Assembly: GCF_014207445.1 (NCBI RefSeq)
Contig: NZ_JACHEM010000019.1
Span: 1-64,000 of the forward strand
Length of the DNA stretch: 64,000 nucleotides
Source of the DNA: Streptomyces candidus
GTDB lineage: Bacteria > Actinomycetota > Actinomycetes > Streptomycetales > Streptomycetaceae
Direction: 5' to 3'
The notes beneath the pieces were generated by a model. The model searched no databases. It had not been told where the DNA came from and was given only the letters and a program-made list of their open reading frames with translations. Shown in pieces: positions 24,893-33,801 of the stretch. Each line of letters opens with the position of its first letter. The stretch's first letter is position 1. Made by a program: the position numbers and the translations under genes.

Positions 24893-25369
24893 TCAGTGGT
24901 GGGCCTGGCCTGCGACGTACGCCCCGGCGGGCTGCCGCGTGATGATGTTCAGCCGGTTCGCGGTGTTCATGAAGGAGATCAGGAGGACCAGGGCGGTGAG
25001 CTGCTCCTGGTCGTAGTGCTTGGCGGCGAGCTCCCACGCCCCGTCGTCGACTCCGCCGTGCGCGTCGGCGACCCGGGTGCCCTGCTCCGCCAGTTCCAGT
25101 GCGGCGCGCTCGGCCTCGGTGAAGACGGTGGCCTCGCGCCACGCCGCCACCAGGTTCAGCCGTACCGGGGTCTCGCCCGCGGCGGCGGCCTCCTTGGTGT
25201 GCATGTCGATGCACATGGCGCAGCCGTTGATCTGGCTCACCCGCAGCGAGACCAGTTCCTGCGTGGTGGCCGGGAGCGCCGAGTGCCGGATCGCCTGGCC
25301 GGCCGCCATGAGGTGCTTGACGGCCTTTCCGGCGGTCGGGTCGGCGAGGAAGTTGAGTCGGGCTTCCAT
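24893..25369 (-). CDS. Carboxymuconolactone decarboxylase/AhpD-like protein (ECF41 partner)
   Basis: 158-residue protein of the CMD/AhpD superfamily, the 'COE' partner of ECF41 sigma factors. The AhpD-type motif is SQINGCAMCIDMHTKEAAAAG, with CxxC plus His, usually giving peroxidase or reductase chemistry, and EAERAALELAEQGTRV precedes a histidine-containing helix AAKHYDQEQLTALV. A strong AAAGGAG lies before the ATG. First gene of a two-gene operon with the ECF41 factor. It is the expected direct target of that sigma factor, giving an autoregulated pair. Substrate unknown. Confidence 0.93.
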   Translation of the reverse strand: MEARLNFLADPTAGKAVKHLMAAGQAIRHSALPATTQELVSLRVSQINGCAMCIDMHTKEAAAAGETPVRLNLVAAWREATVFTEAERAALELAEQGTRVADAHGGVDDGAWELAAKHYDQEQLTALVLLISFMNTANRLNIITRQPAGAYVAGQAHH

Positions 25370-25413
25370 GGTGGGCTCCTTTTGTGGTGGTGAATCGGTT
25401 CCTCATCTCCTGG

Positions 25414-25440
25414 GACGAGGTGGGGCGGCTCCTTGTGACA
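25414..25440 (-). promoter_or_regulatory. ECF41-type promoter for the CMD-sigma operon
   Basis: On the minus strand, TGTCACA (25434-25440) is followed after 16 bases by CGTC (25414-25417), 44 bases before the CMD start codon. This equals the published ECF41 consensus (TGTCACA, 16-base spacer, CGTC) exactly, so autoregulation by the operon's own sigma factor is likely. Confidence 0.85.
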
Positions 25441-25580
25441 CGGCCGGGGGTGGGGGCGAGACAGTGGCGGGGGCGGGGGTCGTAGCGGGGGTGCGGCGCG
25501 TACGCGGAGGGGCCGGGGCGTGGGGGCGGGACGCTCCGCGTGGGGGCCGCCCCCTTGCCCGCCCGTTCCGCCCCCCGGGG

Positions 25581-25644
25581 GCGGCCCCGCCGCCCAAGAG
25601 GTCTACGGGGTACTGCGGCCCCGCCGCCCAAGAGGCTTACGGGT
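25581..25644. repeat. Two 30-bp direct repeats at 34-bp period
   Basis: Copies at 25581-25610 and 25615-25644 share GCGGCCCCGCCGCCCAAGAG followed by GYYTACGGG, differing at about three positions. They lie in the roughly 270-base gene-free, G-rich stretch (25441-25710) between the ECF41 promoter and the gene at 25711. Besides these repeats I see nothing else in that stretch. Confidence 0.7.
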
Positions 25645-25710
25645 GGGGCGGGGGGCGACGCCCTACGGGCTGCCGGGGGAGGGGCGTGCGGCCCGGCCGC
25701 GGATGTGGGG

Positions 25711-26859
25711 CTACTTGTGGGGAGGGCGGAGGCGGGTGAAGGCCTTGGTGAGAGCGTTCAGGGGGGAGTCCGGCTTGGCCGGGGAAAGCGCGGGCGGGCC
25801 CGGGGTCGCCCCGTCGGACACCTCGGCCAGTGCGGCGTGAGCCGCCTCCGCGGCCTCACGGTACAGGTCGCGGGACGTCGTCATGGCGTCCAGGGCCTCC
25901 GCGTACCGCACGACCATGTGCTGCGCGTGAACCAGTTCCTCGTCCGGGGTGAGCAGGTGCCAGCCCAGCCGGAGCCGGGCCAGGGCCTGCTCGGCCTCGG
26001 CGGTCATCCGTTGCGGCAGGGCGGCGAACTCCTTAATTCTGTCGAGGAGTTCGGTCGGCACCGAGCCGTCCAGGAAGACGGTGCGTACGGTGAAGTCCGC
26101 CGCCTCGTACCCCGGTGCCTGCGGCTCGGCGGGCAGGACGACGGCGCCGCCGCGCGGCACCCGTACGTTCAGTTCACGCTTTGCCGCGAAATCGACGATC
26201 TGCGCCTGCTCGGGCGTGCCCCGGTGCTCGACGACCCGGTGGCGCAGGCTCGGCGGCAGGAACGTGGAGACCGGCCGCTGCCCCAGCGCGTCCGGGGTCA
26301 TCGCCTCGTGCACGACGACGTGGACGTACCAGCTCTGCCGGGCGCATTCGCGCAGTCGGTGCCGGAGTTCGTCGTCGTCCTTGGGCAGGTGGTTGGCCGC
26401 GCGCAGGCGTACGCCGGGCACCGTGTCGTGGTCCCAGGCGACGCTCTCGGTGTCGGGCCAGAACACGGTGGCGGGCGAGGGCCACTCCGGGGCCCATGCC
26501 GCTTCCGCCTCGGCGGCGAGGATCCAGGTGACGCCTTCGCTGTCCTTGCGGCGGTGGTGCTCGGGGTCGTACGTGGTGAGCTGGGCGCGCACCGTGATTC
26601 CGTCGGCCACGCGCCAGCGGGCCTCGAAGAGACGACGGGCCGACGGACCGGGGTCGGCGGATTCCTCGCGCGGGTGCAGGACGGTGGAACGAGCTGCCTC
26701 GACGGGGTCGAGATCCAGGAAGTCGTCGAGCACCCCGGCCGCCTTGAGGGCGATCAGGTTGCGGCGCACGTCCTGTTCGGGCTCGGGCCCGAGGTGGCGC
26801 CCGCGCCCCAGCCACGCGGTGTCGGGGACGGTGGTCGAGGGGGTGCTTTTTTTGGCCAT
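25711..26859 (-). CDS. Conserved hypothetical cytoplasmic protein
   Basis: 382 residues; not recognised. No signal or membrane segment is visible. It contains aromatic-rich blocks such as GVTWILAAEAEAAWAPEWPS, VFWPDTESVAWDHDTVPG and SWYVHVVVHEAM, and a long helical C-terminal half (MTAEAEQALARLRLGWHLL and AEAAHAALAEV). The ATG at 26859 opens on AKKST, encoded with a run of seven A residues. Codon usage matches the neighbourhood. Probably monocistronic. An actinobacterial lineage-specific family seems likely. Confidence 0.75.
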   Translation of the reverse strand: MAKKSTPSTTVPDTAWLGRGRHLGPEPEQDVRRNLIALKAAGVLDDFLDLDPVEAARSTVLHPREESADPGPSARRLFEARWRVADGITVRAQLTTYDPEHHRRKDSEGVTWILAAEAEAAWAPEWPSPATVFWPDTESVAWDHDTVPGVRLRAANHLPKDDDELRHRLRECARQSWYVHVVVHEAMTPDALGQRPVSTFLPPSLRHRVVEHRGTPEQAQIVDFAAKRELNVRVPRGGAVVLPAEPQAPGYEAADFTVRTVFLDGSVPTELLDRIKEFAALPQRMTAEAEQALARLRLGWHLLTPDEELVHAQHMVVRYAEALDAMTTSRDLYREAAEAAHAALAEVSDGATPGPPALSPAKPDSPLNALTKAFTRLRPPHK

Positions 26860-27022
26860 GGAGTCGTTCTGTGAGGGGGCGAAGGCCCGACCAGTATGGT
26901 CCGTGGGCCTGGGAGGGGAAGCGGCGCCCCGCCCCGGACGCGACACCGCGTGTGTGCGGCTGATGCGGCGCAGCGGATTCCGGAGGGGGTGGAAGAGGGG
27001 GCGGACGCGGAGACGGCTGCGG

Positions 27023-27313
27023 CTAGGGCGGCGGGGCCTCGTCCGGGTGCAGGGCGTCGAGGATGAGCGTCAGACCGTAGCCGAATTCGTCCGCGTACGC
27101 GTAACCGGGCTTCAGGGCGTGCTCGGTGGCGAGTTCGGCGAGATGGGGGTGGGCGTCGGCGGGCAGGTCGCGCAGGATGGCGCCCGCGACCTCCGCCAGT
27201 TCCTCCGTGCCGCTGAACGGCAGGCTCGACTCCTGGAGCACGAAGCCGTACAGATAGCTGTCGATCAGCGACACGGCGTGTGCGGTCATGGTGACGGAGA
27301 ACCCGCCGGCGCG
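27023..27313 (-). pseudogene. Truncated tetR: C-terminal ligand domain only
   Basis: The readable part is about 88-96 residues: LRAGGFSVTMTAHAVSLIDS, YLYGFVLQESSLPF, PHLAELATEHALKPGY and DEFGYGLTLILDALH. This is the C-terminal part of a common actinobacterial TetR (TetR_C) domain. No HTH precedes it. Upstream of about 27313 the frame continues only as the reverse of the neighbouring isomerase-like gene. The 5' two thirds were therefore lost, probably when the neighbouring segment was joined here. A short protein starting at 27289 could still be made, but would not bind DNA. Confidence 0.75.
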
Positions 27314-27452
27314 CAGCGCACCCAAGCCCGAGCGCCCTGGCCCACCCGGGCGTGCCGCAGGGCCACGTCCGCCGGCGGCGGGAACCGATGAGTTCCCGGG
27401 CCGGGAAAGGTCATCACTCCGAACGGCCCTGAGACCGGACGAAGGAGCAGCC

Positions 27453-28082
27453 GTGCGGGACGACGACATCTGGGCGATGGTGCACGCGGAGCGGGCGGCA
27501 CTGATCGAGGACCTCGCGAAGCTCGACGCCGAGCAGTGGCGGACGCCGTCGCTCTGTGCCGGATGGACCGTGCACGACGTGGCGGCCCACCTGGTCGACA
27601 CCGCCCGTGCGACGCGTCTGGGCTTCGTGGCGGCGATGGTCCGGGCCCGGTTCGACTTCGACCGGCAGAACGCGCGCGGGGTGGCGCGCGAGCGGGCCGG
27701 CTCGCCGCGGGAGACGTGGGAGCGGCTGCGCGAGGTGGCGCCGCGCACGTCGACTCCGCCCGCGCCCCTGGACACCCGGCTCGTCGAGGAGGTCGTCCAC
27801 GGCGAGGACATCCGAAGGCCGCTGGGGATCACCCGCGCCTACCCGGCGGAAGCGGTGGTACGGGCACTGCGCCTCCAGGCCCGTACCCCGGCGTCCTTCG
27901 GCGGGGCGAAGGAACGGGTGGCCCGACTCCGTCTCGTGGCCACGGACGCCGACCTGACGATCGGGGAGAGCCCGGACGGCCCGGAAGTGCGCGGGAGCGC
28001 GCTCGCCCTTCTGCTCGCCGTGTCCGGACGCCCGCTCCCGCCGGACGCACTCACGGGACCGGGAGCCGGCGCACTGGCGTGA
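27453..28082 (+). CDS. Maleylpyruvate isomerase-type DinB-fold protein (TIGR03083)
   Basis: 209 residues of the mycothiol-dependent DinB/MDMPI superfamily. It opens IWAMVHAERAALIEDLAKLD and has the signature WRTPSLCAGWTVHDVAAHLVD, with the metal-binding His in the AAHLV helix, then a second His in EEVVHGEDIRRPLG. The GTG start is well supported by GAAGGAG five bases upstream. Such proteins use mycothiol as cofactor for isomerisation or thiol transfer; the substrate is unknown. The 3' end overlaps the convergent WYL regulator by 32 bases, probably because that gene is frameshifted. Confidence 0.87.
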   Translation: MRDDDIWAMVHAERAALIEDLAKLDAEQWRTPSLCAGWTVHDVAAHLVDTARATRLGFVAAMVRARFDFDRQNARGVARERAGSPRETWERLREVAPRTSTPPAPLDTRLVEEVVHGEDIRRPLGITRAYPAEAVVRALRLQARTPASFGGAKERVARLRLVATDADLTIGESPDGPEVRGSALALLLAVSGRPLPPDALTGPGAGALA

Positions 28083-29145
28083 GAACCCGGCGGCGGCCCG
28101 GCCGGTACGGGTACCTCACCCCGCGTCCGGCGGGTAGCGGGCGGCGAGGGTGCGCACCGTTGCGGTGAGGCGGGCGCGCAGGGAGTGGCGGGGCGAGCAC
28201 CTCGACGTCGGCCCCCAGAGCCAGGAAGACGCCGTGCGCGTGGTCGAGTGACTCGATGGGGAGGGTGCCGCGGATCCAGCCGTCCGGGCCGGGGACCCCA
28301 TGGGCGGCGAGGGCACGGGCCGCGGCAGGGGTGAGGCGCGGGACGGCGCGCGGGTGGAGGCGGACCTCGGCCTCGTCCTGGTACAGACGGGCGTGGAAGT
28401 CCCTCTGGTGGTGACGCCAGTACGCGGGCAGGTCGAACCCGTCCGGGACGGTGAACTCCTGGGCTTCGAAGCTGAGTTCGAGGATCTGGTCGACGCGGTA
28501 GGTGCGGAGCGCGGGGCTCGGGGCGGGGTCGGTGCTCGGCGCGGGGCCGGGGGGTGTGCCGGGGCCGGAGGCCGGGGCCGAGGCCGCGACGACGTACCAG
28601 CGGCCCGCCTTGAGGACCAGTCCGTACGGTTCGAGGCGTCGCCCGACCTCGGTGGGTTCCTTCCAGCGGCGGTAGCGGACGTGCAGGGCCCGGCCGCGCC
28701 AGACGGCGTCGGCGACCTGCGGGAGGTACGGGACCTCGTCGTCGGGGGCGTACCAGCCGGGCGCGTCCAGATGGAAGCGGGCGCTCAACCGGTCGGCCTG
28801 GTCGCGGAGCTCGGCGGGGAGGGCGGTACGGAGCTTGAGCTGGGCGGCGGCGAGGGCGGGCCCGAGGCCGAGTTCGGCGGCGGGTCCGGGCAGCCCGGAG
28901 AGGAACAGCGCTTCGGCCTCGTCGGCGTTGAGGCCGGTGAGACGGGTGCGGTAGCCGTCGTGAAGGCGGTAGCCGCCGCCGTGCCCGGCGTCCGCGTACA
29001 GCGGGACGCCCGCCGCGAGCAGGGCGTCGACGTCGCGGTAGACGGTGCGTACGGAGACGTCGAGTTCGGCGGCGAGATCGGCGGCGGTCGCACGGCCGCG
29101 GTTCTGCAGGATCAGCAGGATCGACAGGAGACGGCTGGACTTCAC
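28051..29145 (-). CDS. WYL-domain helix-turn-helix transcriptional regulator (YafY-like)
   Basis: 364-residue regulator. The N-terminal HTH (SRLLSILLILQNRGRATAAD, DVSVRTVYRDVDALLAAGVP) is followed by YADAGHGGGYRLHDGYRT and a WYL domain (LHVRYRRWK, LEPYGLVLKAGRWYVVA). The last 44 residues are Pro/Arg-rich and unlike the family. A minus-strand frame shifted by one base instead gives LRARLTATVRTLAARYPPDAG, the expected C-terminus, ending at 28116. A one-base indel near 28180-28195 therefore looks likely. The GTG start lies inside a perfect inverted repeat (29141-29165), suggesting tight autoregulation. The likely target is the divergent gene pair at 29185. Confidence 0.85.
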   Translation of the reverse strand: MKSSRLLSILLILQNRGRATAADLAAELDVSVRTVYRDVDALLAAGVPLYADAGHGGGYRLHDGYRTRLTGLNADEAEALFLSGLPGPAAELGLGPALAAAQLKLRTALPAELRDQADRLSARFHLDAPGWYAPDDEVPYLPQVADAVWRGRALHVRYRRWKEPTEVGRRLEPYGLVLKAGRWYVVAASAPASGPGTPPGPAPSTDPAPSPALRTYRVDQILELSFEAQEFTVPDGFDLPAYWRHHQRDFHARLYQDEAEVRLHPRAVPRLTPAAARALAAHGVPGPDGWIRGTLPIESLDHAHGVFLALGADVEVLAPPLPARPPHRNGAHPRRPLPAGRGVRYPYRPGRRRVLTPVRRLPVP

Positions 29146-29165
29146 TGACAGAGGATGTCAGTGAA
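29141..29165. promoter_or_regulatory. Perfect operator dyad over the WYL regulator start codon
   Basis: TTCACTGACA (29141-29150) and TGTCAGTGAA (29156-29165) are perfect inverted arms around GAGGA. The regulator's GTG (29143-29145, minus strand) lies in the left arm and the divergent gene starts 20 bases to the right. It is a strong candidate site for the WYL regulator itself. Confidence 0.75.
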
Positions 29166-29184
29166 GCGCGTCTACGGTCCAGCC

Positions 29185-29847
29185 ATGACCTCGACCAAGA
29201 GGCTCCTATCGGAGCACACCGAACACCCCCTGCACACCGCGCGCACCAGAAGCACTGAGCCCATCTCGGGCACCGAAGGCACCGAAGGCACCGAAGGCAC
29301 CGAAGGCACCATAGACACCGAAAGGACCGACGCCTCCCCCACCGGGCCCGCCTTCGCCGAGAAGCTGATCTGGACACGCCCGGTGACCGAGGTCGCCGGG
29401 CGGCACGTCAAGCGCTATCTCGTCGCCGCCGACCGGACCGCGCTCACCCCCGCCGTCGAGGAGGCCGCGTACGCGATCCTCCCGGAGCTGCTGCCCGAGC
29501 CGGACGGGACACCGCCCGCCACCTTCGTGGTACTGCACAAGGGCGGCGACAGCGGGGCATACCTCAACGCGTACAGCTGGACATGGGACAACGCCCTGTA
29601 CTTCGGCGGCGCGGCGGCGGGCCAGCCCGCGCTGGGCTGTCCGGACGAGGACCCGACGCACTTCGTCGTCCTGGACCGTTCGCTGATCGGCTGCGTGTGG
29701 GAGCTGCCGCCGCTGCTGCACGAACGGGACGCCTGGGTACGGCACATGCTCGACCCGCACCCCCCATCCCCCTCCGGCCTGCCCGCCCGCCTCGACGCGT
29801 ACCTCGCCGACGTGATGCCCGGCCGCACCACCGGGGACCGCCTGTGA
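29185..29847 (+). CDS. Conserved hypothetical protein, divergent from WYL regulator
   Basis: 220 residues, function unknown. The first 60 are low-complexity and include a TEG tandem repeat (GTEGTEGTEGTEGT). The rest looks folded: EKLIWTRPVTEVAGRHVKRY, TFVVLHKGGDSGAYLNAYSW, HFVVLDRSLIGCVWELPPLL. There is no signal or membrane segment. No ribosome site is visible, and a TACGGT-like -10 lies close to the ATG, so a leaderless message is plausible. It overlaps the next gene by four bases (GTGA) and is probably controlled by the divergent WYL regulator. Confidence 0.72.
   Translation: MTSTKRLLSEHTEHPLHTARTRSTEPISGTEGTEGTEGTEGTIDTERTDASPTGPAFAEKLIWTRPVTEVAGRHVKRYLVAADRTALTPAVEEAAYAILPELLPEPDGTPPATFVVLHKGGDSGAYLNAYSWTWDNALYFGGAAAGQPALGCPDEDPTHFVVLDRSLIGCVWELPPLLHERDAWVRHMLDPHPPSPSGLPARLDAYLADVMPGRTTGDRL
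29269..29310. repeat. In-frame 9-bp microsatellite (GGCACCGAA)
   Basis: Four perfect GGCACCGAA units and a partial fifth encode the Gly-Thr-Glu repeat in the N-terminal low-complexity region of the gene at 29185. The unit length keeps the frame, so copy number could vary between strains without breaking the gene. Confidence 0.8.
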
Positions 29848-30317
29848 ACGGCTCCGCGGGCACGGGCGACTTCGACTTCTTCGTCGGCACCTGGGACGTC
29901 GCCAACCGGCGGCGTACGGACTTCCTCGACGCGTCGAGCGAGTGGGAGGAGTTCCCGGGCGTCACCCACGGGTCCCGGCACTTCGACGGCGGCGCGCACT
30001 TCGACGAGATCGACTTCCCGACGAAGGGTTCCACCGGTCTCACGCTGCGACTGTACGACCCGGAGCTCGCCCGGTGGTCGCTGTACTGGGCGAGCAAGCG
30101 CACGGGGACCCTGTTCCCGCCCGTGACCGGTGCGTTCCGGGACGGCCGGGGCGAGTTCCACGGCGACGACACCTACGAGGGGACGCCGGTCCTGGTGCGG
30201 TTCGTGTGGTCGGGGATCACGGAGGACGCGGCACGGTGGGAGCAGGCGTTCTCGGTGGACGGCGGCACGAGCTGGCTGACGAACTGGGTGATGGAGTTCG
30301 AGCGGCGCAGGCGGTGA
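29844..30317 (+). CDS. Conserved hypothetical protein (DUF1579-like beta-barrel)
   Basis: 157 residues. It opens GDFDFFVGTWDVANRRRTDF and carries LTLRLYDPELARWSLYWAS, FHGDDTYEGTPVLVRFVWSG and WEQAFSVDGGTSWLTNWVMEF. These resemble DUF1579-type or lipocalin-like small barrels, often found near stress or ligand-binding genes. It starts at a GTG overlapping the previous stop by four bases, so it is translationally coupled to the gene at 29185. Ligand unknown. Confidence 0.78.
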   Translation: MNGSAGTGDFDFFVGTWDVANRRRTDFLDASSEWEEFPGVTHGSRHFDGGAHFDEIDFPTKGSTGLTLRLYDPELARWSLYWASKRTGTLFPPVTGAFRDGRGEFHGDDTYEGTPVLVRFVWSGITEDAARWEQAFSVDGGTSWLTNWVMEFERRRR

Positions 30318-30566
30318 GGCGGCCCGGGGCGGGGGGCCGGCCCTGACGGCGGAGGCGGGACGGCCCGGGGCAGGGGGCCGGCCCGGCCCGGCGGGCGAGC
30401 GTCGGCCCACGCCAACTCGGCCGCCGGTTCCGGTCGGTGACCGGGCAGCCGCCGCGATGGCTCCTGGCCCAGCGTGTGCACCGGGCGCAGGAACTGCTGG
30501 AAGGCGGGCGTCGTCTCCCTCGGGACGGCGCCGAAAACCACCCTCCGTCGCATGAGTCGGGTCGGG

Positions 30567-30605
30567 CCCGCCCCGCCCCGCCCCGCCCCGCCCCGCCCCG
30601 CCCCG
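30567..30605. repeat. CCCCG pentanucleotide repeat (about 7.8 copies)
   Basis: A perfect run of the unit CCCCG ends two bases before the stop codon of the minus-strand thioredoxin-like gene. The rest of the 289-base gap (30318-30606) holds GGGGCCGGCCC-type repeats and no recognisable gene. Confidence 0.85.
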
Positions 30606-30606
30606 G

Positions 30607-30948
30607 TCAGAGGTGCCCGTCGAGGAAGTCCCTGAACTCCGTACGGTCCATGGGTCCGGTCGCCGCCGTCGCCCCGCCGTCGCTGCTGATCAGTACGAAG
30701 GCGGGGGCGCCCGTGACGCCGTACCGCTTCGTCGGCTCCGGGCAGCGGCTGATGTCCACCTTCACGCAGGTCAGCCGCCCCTCGTACGCGCGGGCCAGTT
30801 CCGCGACGACGGTGTCCATCTCCTTGCACGCCTGGACCGCCTTGGGCCAGGTCCCGGAGAAGTACGCGAGGACCGGGCCGTCCGCCCTCGCGAGGATGAA
30901 GTCGAACTCGGCGCTCTCCATCGGCTGATGGACCCTGCTGCCCGCCAC
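30607..30948 (-). CDS. Thioredoxin-fold protein lacking the CxxC motif
   Basis: 113 residues with the thioredoxin order of strands: PVLAYFSGTW, the helix KAVQACKEMDTVVAELAR, CVKVDISRCPEPTKRYGVTG, then the cis-proline segment GAPAFVLISSDG. Where thioredoxins have WCGPC, this protein reads TWPKAVQAC, so classical disulfide exchange is impossible. A lone Cys remains in the helix and another in ISRCPEP. It may be a chaperone-like or binding member of the fold. AAGGAG precedes the GTG start. Monocistronic. Confidence 0.8.
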   Translation of the reverse strand: MAGSRVHQPMESAEFDFILARADGPVLAYFSGTWPKAVQACKEMDTVVAELARAYEGRLTCVKVDISRCPEPTKRYGVTGAPAFVLISSDGGATAATGPMDRTEFRDFLDGHL

Positions 30949-31047
30949 GGGTGCTCCTTCTCGAACGCGATAGGTGCTGACCTGCGGTGATGATCACCGG
31001 TCCGGTCCCATCATGCCCCGTACGGCGGTGCGGGCGCTCCCGCGCTC

Positions 31048-31082
31048 CCCTCCCCCGGGCGGGAGACCCGGCCGGGGGAGGG
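31048..31082 (-). terminator. GC hairpin terminator after the UvrA-like gene
   Basis: CCCTCCCCCGG (31048-31058) and CCGGGGGAGGG (31072-31082) form a perfect 11-bp stem with a 13-base loop, 11 bases downstream of the stop at 31094. No U-tract. Confidence 0.65.
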
Positions 31083-31093
31083 AGGGTGCACGC

Positions 31094-33544
<2,451 letters not shown>

Positions 33545-33725
33545 CGTGTCTCCAAGTGTTGCCCGGGGCCGCCTCGCACGGCCTCCCCCAATATCGCCCG
33601 GATCACCGCACCGGCAGGCAGAACGTTTGATTCCGCTCCGCCGGTGCGGGCGCCCGCGACGTCCGTGGCCACACGCTACGGGCGCGGCGACCGGTTCCGC
33701 TTCTCCGTTTCTGACGATCTCCGCG

Positions 33726-33768
33726 GGGCCGTACGCCTACGGGCCGCACGCCCGCAGGCGTACGGCCC
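33726..33768 (-). terminator. 13-bp-stem hairpin downstream of the MMPL gene
   Basis: GGGCCGTACGCCT (33726-33738) and AGGCGTACGGCCC (33756-33768) pair perfectly around a 17-base loop, 34 bases after the MMPL stop. It separates MMPL from the promoter region of the UvrA-like gene. Confidence 0.7.
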
Positions 33769-33801
33769 GTAGAGCCCGTGCAGGCGTGCGGCCGTCCGGG
33801 G

